DNA of 44,754 nt from Geobacteraceae bacterium (GTDB taxonomy: Bacteria > Desulfobacterota > Desulfuromonadia > Geobacterales > Geobacteraceae). The stretch is taken from assembly GCA_023701365.1 (NCBI GenBank), contig JAMPXD010000007.1:1-44754 (forward strand), given 5' to 3'. The position numbers and the translations under genes are program-made. Below the pieces are notes generated by a model. That model made no database searches and was not told the DNA's origin. It worked only from the letters and a program-made list of their open reading frames with translations. Shown here piece after piece: positions 16,235-24,834 of the stretch (its first letter is position 1; each line of letters starts with the position of its first letter).

Positions 16235-17098
16235 TTACTCCTTATAATTTTTCATATTTAAGCCAGTAGACTCCCCTCCGCCTTTTCCACCTTTACGAAA
16301 TTGAAATATTTCTCCAGATTTATCCTTGTATAAATCATACTGTGATGCTCCTCCTGTCCCCTTTATGGCATGTATATCTTCACCTGCATTTTTGAGCATT
16401 TTAATTTCGCCCTTTGTAACTTTTCTCATATCTTTTGCAAGGGCGACCCCCTCCATTTTTTCAAGAGCGTTTGCTGACGTTTTCCCTGGCGAGACAGGTG
16501 CACTCATCAATGCAAGGCCGAGTTGCTCCAGTCTTCCAGCCCCTGAGATTTCATTTCCTCTGAAGTCATAACCAGTCAACGCAGCATTTAGCTGGCTGGC
16601 ACCAATGGCTTCACCAAAACGTATGAAAGCTTCACTTGATACCATTCTATTCCCCAACTCACTTAAGGGCTCCCTTCCATCAGGGTCTACATATCGATAC
16701 GGATTATTCAACCCATAGGCATATGTGTTCAGCCGCTGCGGATTCAGAAGCATCTTCTCATTGGTCCTGCTGGTCTTCTCATCCACCGCCCGCACCGGGT
16801 CAGGAGAAATGAATCTGCCAATTTTATCGCTCTCATATCGGGCACCGAAATAAGACAACCCGGTCTCCGTATCCTTCTCCTTGCCGACGAAACGCTTATC
16901 GTTCGGGATGGTGGAGGTAACTGATTGCTCTTCCCCGAACGGCTTGTAGTCAGCCTTCCAAACAACCGTGCCGCTGGAGTTGGTCATGGCGAGCGGCGTT
17001 CCGGCCGGGTCGGTGTGGTAGAAAAAGACCTGTTCGGCGGCACCCGCTGTTTGCACCATAATCAAGATGATAAACAAGATTGGTAGAAATATTTTCAT
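16235..17098 (-). CDS. Secreted RHS-core 'tip' protein with type-33-like toxin end
   Basis: A 287-residue protein. Residues 1-20 are a signal peptide (cleavage at AGA-AEQ). Residues 21-143 are an RHS-associated core almost identical in plan to the RNase tip (FFYHTDPAGTPLAMTN, WKADYKPFGEE, GLSYFGARYES, GRFISPDP, NNPYRYVDPDG). After a linker, residues ~226-287 (KVTKGEIKMLKNAGEDIHAI, SQYDLYKDKSGEIFQFRKGG, STGLNMKNY) resemble what I know as the polymorphic toxin type 33 domain; I cannot give its biochemical activity. It starts 67 bases after the stop of the RHS cage gene. In single-chain Rhs proteins this core would continue directly from the cage's YLNGKLVAKV end, so the chain is split here. A DUF4279-like gene follows. 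Confidence 0.88.
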   Translation of the reverse strand: MKIFLPILFIILIMVQTAGAAEQVFFYHTDPAGTPLAMTNSSGTVVWKADYKPFGEEQSVTSTIPNDKRFVGKEKDTETGLSYFGARYESDKIGRFISPDPVRAVDEKTSRTNEKMLLNPQRLNTYAYGLNNPYRYVDPDGREPLSELGNRMVSSEAFIRFGEAIGASQLNAALTGYDFRGNEISGAGRLEQLGLALMSAPVSPGKTSANALEKMEGVALAKDMRKVTKGEIKMLKNAGEDIHAIKGTGGASQYDLYKDKSGEIFQFRKGGKGGGESTGLNMKNYKE

Positions 17099-17165
17099 TG
17101 GCTCATTCGCTCCTGTATTCTTTGCTCAATGTAGCATCGTTCATTGAAAATGCCACCATCCACTG

Positions 17166-20100
17166 TTAGTAGTAGTCAAAACCCACGAATTGTTGCTGAA
17201 GCGGTGCAAGGGGAGGCGTAGCCGGATCACCCAGCAAGCTGACGTTATTAACGATAACGACGCCATTAGTCACTGTAAGCGTGCCAGTTATCACCGTAAG
17301 CCCTGTATTTGCGGCATAGTCGGGGCTGTACCCCCCATTGAGCGTGACGCTGCCAGATAGATTTATATTCAAGCTCTCCGTGAATGTGAGAGCCTGGGAC
17401 TGGACAACCTCGCCATCCTGGACCGCATCGCAAGCGGCCTGTAAGGTGGGAAAGTAAGCCAGGGGCACACGGGGGATCTGGACGAGAGGCGCGACGTAGA
17501 TGAGGTTGTCTTTCGTGATCGTATTGCTGCCGCTTACGACATTAGTCACCTTGAGGCTTACTGAGTAGGTGCCCGGCTCCGTGTAGGTATGCGAAGGGTT
17601 TTGGAGGTTATCGGTCGTCCCGTCGCCTAAAGTCCATTCCCAGATGTTGGCGCGCTGCGAGAGATCGGTGAAGGAGACGGAAAGCGGCATGTTGCCGGTG
17701 GTCGGGGAGGCGGAAAAATCTGCGACGGGAGGCAGAAGGCTAAAGATTGCTTCTATAGTGGTATTGCCACTCATGGTGATGCCGCAGGGGCCTGTACCGC
17801 TGCAAACGCTTTTCCAACCGCCAAACGAAGAATCCGGCGCCGCTGTAGCTTGCAAGGTCACAGCCGTTCCGGTAAGGAAGGTGCTGCTACATACGCCGCC
17901 GCAGTCTATGCCGGGCGGCAAGCTGGTAACTGTGCCGCTTCCTGTCCCGCTTTTTGTGACAGTGAGAAGCGGATAGATGCCGTTGCCATTCAAGGATACG
18001 GGTACATTCGGTGTGTCGGGATCATCGGAAGGGATGTTGAGCGTGGCGCTCTTTGCGCCGATGGCGGTGGGTGTGAAGGCTATGTCTATGGTACAAGGGT
18101 TGCCGGCAACAAGTATCCGACCTGAGCAGTTATCGGCCGTTTTGGCGAATTCCGTAGGATTGGCCTCGGTCAGGGTGATGGTCCCGATCTGAAGATCGGC
18201 TCCCGTCGTATTACTGATAGTTATCTGGCTGACAGATGCAGTTGCAACCGGGACATCGCCAAAATTTTTCGAGGTCGGGGCAATTGAGATATTTGGAATT
18301 GCCGCAACCTTGGCAACAAGCTTTCCGTTCAGATAAACATAGTCGGCGATGAAGTTGCCATTTCCGTCATCTTCCGACAGAACCCTGCCCCCTTGGTCGG
18401 AGTGATAGACGGTCTTTGAACCATTGGCCGTTTTGGCGACCCGCATGCCGTCTCCATCATATGCGAAGTCGGCTAGCGACGGCACTCCCAGCTTGTAAGC
18501 CGTCAGGTTATCGAAGTCATCGTAAACGAGAGTGTAGCTCCCCCCCTGCCATGACCCGCCCGCGAGCGTGCCGTTATCGTTGTAACTGTAGGACGCCGGC
18601 TCGGCGCCAGTCGATGACGTCAGCCTGTTCTTGGTGGCATAGGAATAGGATGTCACCGCGCCGGCGACCGTTTTGCTCTTGCGATTTCCGAGGCCGTCCG
18701 GATGATACTCGTACGAACCGCCTCCCCAGGCGCCATTGAACGTGGTAATCCTGCTAAGATTGTCATAAAGGAATGATTGATTTTTTGTACTATCCAAATG
18801 ATTGGTAATCGGGCTGGTATTGCCCCTGCTGTCGAAGCCGTATCCAAGGTTTACTACCGAGCCTGCGACTATTGAATCGGCAAGATTTCTGCCGTTGTAG
18901 TGAATAGTGCTACTTATTCCGTTCGAGTAGGAAAAGTTGGTGGGCAAGCCGGCAGTGTTGTACCGGATGGGATTGCTGGCCGACGAAACACTGCCTCCGA
19001 ATCCTGTCACGTAATTCACTTCGTTATTGTCGTTGTAGTGATATGTAACCTCCCTTTGGGTGACCGGGTAAGTTATGACATCTACTAAATCGTTGGCATT
19101 ATAGTGATATTTAGTTGTGTAGCTCCTTCCGGCCATGGTTTCGTTTTTCTCATATTGCCTGTTGACCTCATCGTATTTAAAAGTGATCGATGCCGAAGGG
19201 GAATTGAGTAAGGTTCTGTTGTTGGCATTGTCGTAGTCGAACGTAATTGTTGTTCCTGTACAAGAATTATTGATAAGACTTATGCATTTAAGGTGATTTA
19301 AGCTATCGTAGATGTAATATTTAGTCCCCGAAGAGTCGGTTTTGCTGGTCATGTTGCCGACCTCATCCCTGCCGTAGGTAATGGTACCGGTTTCGGGATT
19401 TGTCTCCGACATGAGGAAGGTCTTTCTGTCCTGATGAAGTGGGTCATTATATGAGAAGGTCCTGGATATGGTGCCTTGCCCTTGGGAGATGCCGGTTAGA
19501 TTACCCTGGATATTGCGGCTGTAGGATGTGGTCTTTTGATCCTGATCGGTGACAGAAACAATATACTTCTCATCGGGATTGCCGAAAGCGTGGTAAGTCA
19601 GTGTATATGTCTTGTTATTTTTATCAGTGACTGTGACTTTTGGGTTAGTATCATAATTATAAGTTTCGTAATAATCATCCTTGTCTGTCACCTTTGTCGG
19701 GCGGCCGAAATAGTCGAGTTCAACCTTGTCTCCAATGTTTGAATCAGTGAAATCCTTTACCCCGTAGGCGTTGTAGCTTGTAGTCGTGGTAACCCCTTTG
19801 CTGTCACTACTTCCTGTTGGCCTGCCGAAACCATCGTAGGAATAAGTTGTGCTGAACCCACCTCGTGTGACAGTCTTGGTGGAGCTGTCCGGGGAATACG
19901 TTATTTTTGTTGAATTAGATACCGTGGCTGGATTTCCATTATATGGGATTATGTCCGTCAACCTGAGATTGTCATCATACTTGTAGCTTGTTTTGTAACC
20001 TCTGCCATTTATTTCATCATCTGCGTAGCCCTTGACGTTTATGGTTCGATACTCTGTGTACATGGGATTCTGTTTTTTTGATATTAACCCATATTTCCAC

Positions 20101-21818
20101 CAATAATAGGTATAATACGTGAGACCATTTTTTACCCATTTCTCCCATTTTAGATTTCCGTTATCATCATAATCATAATCCTTTACAACCCCGTCCTTGT
20201 TGACCTTGGTGACATTCCCGCTATTATTGTCATAGGTCCAAGTCGTTGTGGTAGAACCTGTAAACGTGCCGGTCACAGTTTCAGTATGAGGTTTACCCTT
20301 GACGATATTTTTTGAGGCATTGGTCCAGTAATCCACACTGCGGATGCGGGAGATATCGCCTGTTTCTGAAATGAGCTTGGGATTCCCATAGTCATCATAA
20401 TAGTTAATGTCATAGCTGGTGGTGTATGTCTTGTTGTCACGCGTGATGATCTTATTGGTAAGAAAAGGAACATAAATCGCGGAATCGTAGACCCACCCGC
20501 CCGTACCATTCCAGTTCGCATTCCCAATCCGATCATTGGAGACCAAAGTACCTTGTCCCCATGTGTAGGATTCCGAAAGAGAAAAATCCCCGCTGAATTC
20601 TTTGCTCATCGGCAGACCGACTTTCCATAAATAATTGCTACCCGTATTACCCCATCCGTAAAATTTATGAGTTTCGGTCACTCCGGGAGCGGTGATCGTC
20701 GTAGTGTGGTCACCAGAAGAAGGAGCATTGTAAGAATATATCCAGGTGCCGTCTTGCGGCCCGCCCCGCTTATATGTCGTTTTGCCCGTAACAACCCTGA
20801 ATTTAACGGTGGCAGATGATACACCTGTGGCAAATGAAACATCGCTGTAACTGTATGCGATGCGTCCGCCTGTTGGGTATGTGATGGAGTTGAGTTCGTA
20901 GGTGTTGCTGCCCGGTTCGTAGTCGTAGGTCCAGGTGTTGCCGACGGGCGGGGTGAACGATGAAAGGTAATTGTAGCCGTAGATCGTTTTATAACCGTAA
21001 TTTAAAGTCCTGTTGTCGACGGTAATTGATGTTAGCTTGTGAGCGGGGTAATCATAATTGAATGTAACTGTGCGATCAGCAGTTTCGGAGCTGGTTTTCG
21101 GAATGGTAATAGTCTTAAGATAAGAATATCCGTTGTAGTTATAATAGCTGATGTTTATTGAGGCAGTATTGTCAGCATTTCGAATTTTAGTAACTTGGCC
21201 GATTTTGTCAATGACAGCGCCGAAATCATCGGTTATGCGATAACCGGCATTACCGGTGAAATATTCAAACGTGTATACTGTGCCATCGGTGAGGGTTAAT
21301 TCATACACGCCAGCGCTGATGTATTTGTATACCCAGAACTCTTTGCTGATGAAGCGGGAGGTGTCATTCTTGTCGTTATAAAATACATGCTTGGAACCAT
21401 CCGGCATTTCCACGATCGGATTATCAGGTTGGAAACTTTGCCAGTATCCGCTTCCTTGGCCAGCGGGATTGTGAACAATCCCCATATGCATCGTCCAACC
21501 AATGCCGAGGGGACTTCGCTCATTCTTTGCAACGAGGCCAGGGAAAGAGGTGTCCCGACGGCCCCAGATCATGCTGTTGTATGTGCGAATGAGATTGACA
21601 TCGAGCCCGCCGTTGCCTGGCAAGTGGAGATCGGTATGGGCCAGTGTGAGAATACCGGAGAACGGGTCAACGTTCTCGTAAACGGTGTTCGTTTCAGGCG
21701 CTGCAAAACTGCTTCCCCCTGTATAAAAGGGGTCTCGCGTAGGGTCTGCAAAAGCAAGAGATGACAGGCAGGCAAGGCATATCACAGAAACTATCGCGAT
21801 GATGTGATATTTCTTCAC
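17166..21818 (-). CDS. Secreted RHS/YD-repeat cage protein lacking the RHS core, with ASH-like, B-repeat and PKD tail
   Basis: A 1550-residue protein with a Sec signal peptide (MKKYHIIAIVSVICLACLSS, cleavage near AFA-DP). The N-terminal segment (DPFSGILTLAHTDLHLPGNG; NLIRTYNSMIWG) is typical of RHS wall proteins. RHS/YD repeats then run to about residue 1171 (YDDNGNLKWEKW, YDGFGRPTGSSDSKG, YDSLNHLKCI, YVYLNGKLVAKV). The RHS core expected next is missing. Instead there is an ASH/HYDIN-like domain (~1177-1281), a B-repeat (~1285-1365), a PKD domain (~1366-1445) and a C-terminal module (~1446-1530) also found at the end of the papain-like protease. The core is encoded by separate downstream genes. 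The start is GTG with GGAGG six bases before it. Rhs cages enclose toxins; export here would be through Sec. Confidence 0.93.
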   Translation of the reverse strand: MKKYHIIAIVSVICLACLSSLAFADPTRDPFYTGGSSFAAPETNTVYENVDPFSGILTLAHTDLHLPGNGGLDVNLIRTYNSMIWGRRDTSFPGLVAKNERSPLGIGWTMHMGIVHNPAGQGSGYWQSFQPDNPIVEMPDGSKHVFYNDKNDTSRFISKEFWVYKYISAGVYELTLTDGTVYTFEYFTGNAGYRITDDFGAVIDKIGQVTKIRNADNTASINISYYNYNGYSYLKTITIPKTSSETADRTVTFNYDYPAHKLTSITVDNRTLNYGYKTIYGYNYLSSFTPPVGNTWTYDYEPGSNTYELNSITYPTGGRIAYSYSDVSFATGVSSATVKFRVVTGKTTYKRGGPQDGTWIYSYNAPSSGDHTTTITAPGVTETHKFYGWGNTGSNYLWKVGLPMSKEFSGDFSLSESYTWGQGTLVSNDRIGNANWNGTGGWVYDSAIYVPFLTNKIITRDNKTYTTSYDINYYDDYGNPKLISETGDISRIRSVDYWTNASKNIVKGKPHTETVTGTFTGSTTTTWTYDNNSGNVTKVNKDGVVKDYDYDDNGNLKWEKWVKNGLTYYTYYWWKYGLISKKQNPMYTEYRTINVKGYADDEINGRGYKTSYKYDDNLRLTDIIPYNGNPATVSNSTKITYSPDSSTKTVTRGGFSTTYSYDGFGRPTGSSDSKGVTTTTSYNAYGVKDFTDSNIGDKVELDYFGRPTKVTDKDDYYETYNYDTNPKVTVTDKNNKTYTLTYHAFGNPDEKYIVSVTDQDQKTTSYSRNIQGNLTGISQGQGTISRTFSYNDPLHQDRKTFLMSETNPETGTITYGRDEVGNMTSKTDSSGTKYYIYDSLNHLKCISLINNSCTGTTITFDYDNANNRTLLNSPSASITFKYDEVNRQYEKNETMAGRSYTTKYHYNANDLVDVITYPVTQREVTYHYNDNNEVNYVTGFGGSVSSASNPIRYNTAGLPTNFSYSNGISSTIHYNGRNLADSIVAGSVVNLGYGFDSRGNTSPITNHLDSTKNQSFLYDNLSRITTFNGAWGGGSYEYHPDGLGNRKSKTVAGAVTSYSYATKNRLTSSTGAEPASYSYNDNGTLAGGSWQGGSYTLVYDDFDNLTAYKLGVPSLADFAYDGDGMRVAKTANGSKTVYHSDQGGRVLSEDDGNGNFIADYVYLNGKLVAKVAAIPNISIAPTSKNFGDVPVATASVSQITISNTTGADLQIGTITLTEANPTEFAKTADNCSGRILVAGNPCTIDIAFTPTAIGAKSATLNIPSDDPDTPNVPVSLNGNGIYPLLTVTKSGTGSGTVTSLPPGIDCGGVCSSTFLTGTAVTLQATAAPDSSFGGWKSVCSGTGPCGITMSGNTTIEAIFSLLPPVADFSASPTTGNMPLSVSFTDLSQRANIWEWTLGDGTTDNLQNPSHTYTEPGTYSVSLKVTNVVSGSNTITKDNLIYVAPLVQIPRVPLAYFPTLQAACDAVQDGEVVQSQALTFTESLNINLSGSVTLNGGYSPDYAANTGLTVITGTLTVTNGVVIVNNVSLLGDPATPPLAPLQQQFVGFDYY

Positions 21819-21893
21819 TTAATACCTCCGAAGTTTTCCCATAGTTTCAGTTCAGAGCAAAGGTTCCGCCTTATTCTTGTCATCCGGCAAATC

Positions 21894-21932
21894 AAAAAAC
21901 CGCTCCATCAGCCACTGCTGGCAAAAGCGGCT
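21894..21932 (-). terminator. Terminator-like hairpin in the leader of the RHS cage gene
   Basis: On the minus strand, CCGCT and AGCGG close a hairpin with an inner CAGC/GCTG pair, followed by six T. It lies about 76 bases before the GTG start and inside the transcript expected from the promoter at 22008-22036. The flanking words ATCCGG (21882-21887) and CCGGAT (21933-21938) could extend or compete with it. It may attenuate the island's transcription. Confidence 0.6.
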
Positions 21933-22007
21933 CCGGATAAATTGTCATGGCCCCAAAACATCACTCCTTGAGGGTTATAGGTAAGTAAACAAAACTAAAT
22001 GAGGGTC

Positions 22008-22036
22008 ACCTTACGCGCAGGCCTAGCAGGCGTCAA
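22008..22036 (-). promoter_or_regulatory. Putative sigma-70 promoter of the toxin island
   Basis: On the minus strand, TTGACG (22031-22036) and TAAGGT (22008-22013) are 17 bases apart; the -35 is good and the -10 is weak. The transcript would have a leader of about 180 bases. The spacer 21819-22209 holds this promoter, two terminator hairpins and no gene I can support. Confidence 0.5.
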
Positions 22037-22110
22037 TAAAAAACATTCATTATTTCACATGGTAATTCCGGAGACATCCATACTTAACTCTTAAGGGGTC
22101 GCCCCCGAAC

Positions 22111-22150
22111 AAAAAAACCGCCTCACCGGCGATATCCCGGCAAAGGCGGC
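22111..22150 (-). terminator. Rho-independent terminator after the pabB-pabC gene
   Basis: On the minus strand, GCCGCCTTTGCCGG pairs with CCGGTGAGGCGG around a short loop and is followed by seven T. It lies 60 bases past the stop of the minus-strand pabB-pabC gene. Confidence 0.88.
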
Positions 22151-22209
22151 TCTTCATGCGAATCGAATCGAATCCGTGAGATCCCAAGAGCAATGCCCTC
22201 CGTAGCAAT

Positions 22210-23961
22210 TCACCCAAGCCTCATCCGCCGCCACCGGCGCACGGAATTGATCAGGTAGACATCCTCCGCGGAAGACAGTTCCTCCCGCAGGATGACCCGC
22301 TCGCGGATGACCCCCTTCTCCAGCAGCTCCTCCCGGAAGACCCCCGGCAACAGGCCGCAGGCAAGGGGCGGGGTGATGAGTGCCCCGTCGATCTTTGCCA
22401 CAACGTTGTTGTTCGCCCCTTCGGTCACTTCTCCCCGTTCGTTGCAGAAGATGACGTCGGCACAGCCGGGGTGTCGGCCGATCTCGGCGGTGTTGAGGTC
22501 GCGGCGGGTGGTCTTGTGGTAGAGGAATGGGTCACGGGAGTCCACCCGCGCCTCCGCAAAGGTGGCGGCAACGGTCGTGCCGGGTGGCTGCGGCGGCAGC
22601 GGCTCGGTCTCGATGGCAAACGTCCCCCTCCGGGAGAGGAGGAGCCTCACCTTGTGGTTTCCCGCCAGCTGTGCGGAGCGCCGGGCCAGGGCCTGCCGGA
22701 CCGGGTCGGCGCGGAAGGGGAAGCCGAAATAGGCGGCGGAGCGCCTGAGCCGCTCCAGATGGCGCTCCAGCAGGAAATAGCCGGTCCCCTCCTCGAACAG
22801 GATCGTCTCGATCAGCTGAAACTCCGGCCGGCCTTCCCGGGCGAACACCCCCTTGGCGAGGCACTCGGCGAATTCGGCATCCGCCCGGGAATCCCAGGTG
22901 ATGCCGCTCCCCACCCCCAGCTCCCCCGTCCCGGTCGCGCTGTCGATGACCACGGTCCTGATGGCGACGCTGAAAACAGCTTCCTGCCCCGGCGAGATGT
23001 AGCCGATGCAGCCGGTATAGACGCCGCGCGGCGAGCTTTCCAGCTCTCTTATGATCTCCATGGCCCGCTTTTTCGGGGCGCCGGTCACCGAGCCGCACGG
23101 GAAGATGGCCCGGAACAGCTCGGCGAGGCCTGTCCCCAGTTTCATCCTGGCGCTGATGGTGGAGGTCATCTGGTGCAGGGTGGGGAGGGTCTCCACGTCG
23201 AACAGGGAGGCGACCCGGACCGACCCGGTTTCCGCCACCATCCCCAGGTCGTTGCGCAACAGATCGACGATCATCAGGTTTTCCGCCCGCTCCTTCGGGT
23301 CCTGCCGGAGCCGCTCCTTCGCCTCCTCGTCCTCTTCCCACCATCTCCCCCGGGGGGCGGTCCCCTTCATGGGGCGGACGGTGATGTGCCCGTCCCGCAG
23401 CCGGAAGAACAGCTCCGGCGAGGCGGACAGCAGCTGGAAGCGGCCGATGTCCAGGAAGGCGCAGAAAGGGGCCTGCTGGGAGCGGCAGAGGTCGCGGTAG
23501 AAGGCGGCCGGGTCGCCGGCAAAACGGAAGCGCCGGCGCAGGGTGAAGTTGACCTGATAGGCGTCGCCGGCGGCGATGTACTCCCTGATCCGGGCAACGG
23601 CCGCGGCGTGCTCGCCGGCGGACAGGTCGGTGCGCCATTCCCTCGTCCCGCTGGTCCCCGGAGCGGTGCTCTCCCCCTGGGGCGCGGTTACGGTGGTCCT
23701 CTTTTCGAATATCCCGAACCAGAGGAGAGGGAGCGGACCCGCCTCGTGGCTGGCAAGGATCGGGTCGAGCCCGCCGGCCGCCTCGTAGGAGATGAAGCCG
23801 GCGGCGTGAAGTCCCCGGGCGACTGCCGCCTCGATCCGGAGCAGAGCGGGAACCACCTCCGCGGCCGAGCGGGCCGTGATTTCCTCGACAAGACCGGCAA
23901 ACGCGTAGGAGGCGGAGTCCCGCTGCCGCTCGAACGAATCAAGAAGAACGGCCGGGCTCAT
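22210..23961 (-). CDS. pabB: Aminodeoxychorismate synthase component I / 4-amino-4-deoxychorismate lyase fusion
   Basis: A 583-residue bifunctional enzyme of p-aminobenzoate (folate) synthesis. The first ~360 residues are a chorismate-binding PabB domain: GDAYQVNFTLRRRF, SPELFFRLRDG, RPMKGTAPRGR with the Lys that marks PabB rather than TrpE, NLMIVDLLRNDLG, PCGSVTGAPKKRAMEII and GVGSGITWDS. The rest is a PLP-dependent class IV aminotransferase-fold lyase, PabC: FQLIETILFEEGTGYFLLE, FLYHKTTRR with the probable PLP Lys, ADVIFCNERGEVTEGANNN and PLACGLLPGVFREELLE. The fusion is known in several bacterial groups. The start ATG 23961 overlaps the upstream stop by four bases; a longer in-frame start 23 codons upstream is unlikely. 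Confidence 0.95.
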   Translation of the reverse strand: MSPAVLLDSFERQRDSASYAFAGLVEEITARSAAEVVPALLRIEAAVARGLHAAGFISYEAAGGLDPILASHEAGPLPLLWFGIFEKRTTVTAPQGESTAPGTSGTREWRTDLSAGEHAAAVARIREYIAAGDAYQVNFTLRRRFRFAGDPAAFYRDLCRSQQAPFCAFLDIGRFQLLSASPELFFRLRDGHITVRPMKGTAPRGRWWEEDEEAKERLRQDPKERAENLMIVDLLRNDLGMVAETGSVRVASLFDVETLPTLHQMTSTISARMKLGTGLAELFRAIFPCGSVTGAPKKRAMEIIRELESSPRGVYTGCIGYISPGQEAVFSVAIRTVVIDSATGTGELGVGSGITWDSRADAEFAECLAKGVFAREGRPEFQLIETILFEEGTGYFLLERHLERLRRSAAYFGFPFRADPVRQALARRSAQLAGNHKVRLLLSRRGTFAIETEPLPPQPPGTTVAATFAEARVDSRDPFLYHKTTRRDLNTAEIGRHPGCADVIFCNERGEVTEGANNNVVAKIDGALITPPLACGLLPGVFREELLEKGVIRERVILREELSSAEDVYLINSVRRWRRMRLG

Positions 23962-24824
23962 GGTCTCCCCCCCTCGCACAGTTCGGTTATGGGACAGGCG
24001 GTGCAGCGGAGACGGTCCCTGCCGTCGCACCCCTCCGAGATCCCCAGGTGGCAGAGGGGGAAATCGTACTTGACCGGGTCAAAGGGGTCGAGCTCCCGCA
24101 GTGCCCGGGTGATCTCCCGGGCCATCCGCCAGTCGGCCTGGCTGCGCCGGGTGAGGCCGAGATAGCGGGAGATCCGCTGAATGTGGGCATCCACCGGGAT
24201 GACCAGTCTGGCGGGGGAGACCCCGTGCCAGAGCCCCAGGTCGATGCCGTCGGCGGGCCGGACCATCCAGCGCAGGTACATGCAGAGCCTCTTGCAGGCG
24301 CTCCCCGAGGCGGGGGAGGGGAACAGGAAGGGGAAATAGGAGCCGGCGGGGATCTCCCGGCTGCCGAACACCGCCGAATAGTCCATGGCAAGGATGGCGG
24401 CGCTGAACTCGGTGAGGGACGGGGTGATGTCGTCCGCGCTCTCGTCGTGGCACCCCAGAAAGAACGTGCCGATGGTGTCGGCCTCTTCGATCATGGTGCG
24501 CGCCGCCAGCAGGAGAGCGCAGAGGTCGCGGCCGTCGTTGAAACGGTGTTTGAACCCGGCGAACAGGAGAAGCCCCTGGGCCGGCTCGAATTCCTCGACG
24601 AACCGCCGCGGCGAGGGACCCATGCGCGCGAAGATGGTCTCCAGGTTCCTGAGGATGATTTTGACGTTGCCGTAGGCGAAGCAGGAGGCGATCAGCCCCG
24701 CGATCTCCCGGTCCTCGGCGGTCCGGTAGCGATGGCAGAAGGAGAGGGGGTCATTGGCCAGGTGGGCCAGGGAACGGGCCGCGTACAGATTTTCCAGGAG
24801 GGTCCTGAGTCTCGTGCTCTTCAC
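23958..24824 (-). CDS. TIGR02757 (DUF2400) family protein
   Basis: A protein of about 288 residues in a conserved but poorly characterised family. Seen are DPLSFCHRYRTAEDREIAGL, ASCFAYGNVKIILRNLE, a helix-rich middle, VIPVDAHIQRISRYLGL and a C-terminal cysteine set C-x7-C-x7-C-x2-C-x5-C. The DxH and cysteine layout resembles HhH-GPD base-excision enzymes of the endonuclease III type, so a DNA-repair-like FeS protein is plausible. The start is uncertain: I chose a GTG just after the dtd stop; a longer version would overlap dtd. It is coupled to pabB-pabC by ATGA. Its place in an operon with nfo, macrodomain and dtd gives a general quality-control flavour but no proof of function. Confidence 0.88.
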   Translation of the reverse strand: MKSTRLRTLLENLYAARSLAHLANDPLSFCHRYRTAEDREIAGLIASCFAYGNVKIILRNLETIFARMGPSPRRFVEEFEPAQGLLLFAGFKHRFNDGRDLCALLLAARTMIEEADTIGTFFLGCHDESADDITPSLTEFSAAILAMDYSAVFGSREIPAGSYFPFLFPSPASGSACKRLCMYLRWMVRPADGIDLGLWHGVSPARLVIPVDAHIQRISRYLGLTRRSQADWRMAREITRALRELDPFDPVKYDFPLCHLGISEGCDGRDRLRCTACPITELCEGGRP

Positions 24825-24834
24825 GCTGCACCAT

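Noticed and set aside
10259-17098. Diversity-generating retroelement as the source of tip variation
   Set aside because: No reverse transcriptase gene and no template/variable repeat pair with adenine-specific differences; the toxin ends are unrelated, not hypermutated.
21912-21961. Short leader peptide (about 17 codons) in the RHS leader
   Set aside because: AAGGAG is only two bases from the ATG, too close for normal initiation, and there is no run of one regulatory codon.
21819-22209. Cyclic-di-GMP (GEMM) riboswitch before the RHS gene
   Set aside because: The conserved GEMM words (such as GGACGCAAAGCC) are absent; only terminator hairpins and a promoter-like pair are seen.
22471-24165. 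564-codon plus-strand frame opposite pabB-pabC
   Set aside because: Low-complexity Gly/Arg/Pro translation opposite a gene with all PabB and PabC motifs.
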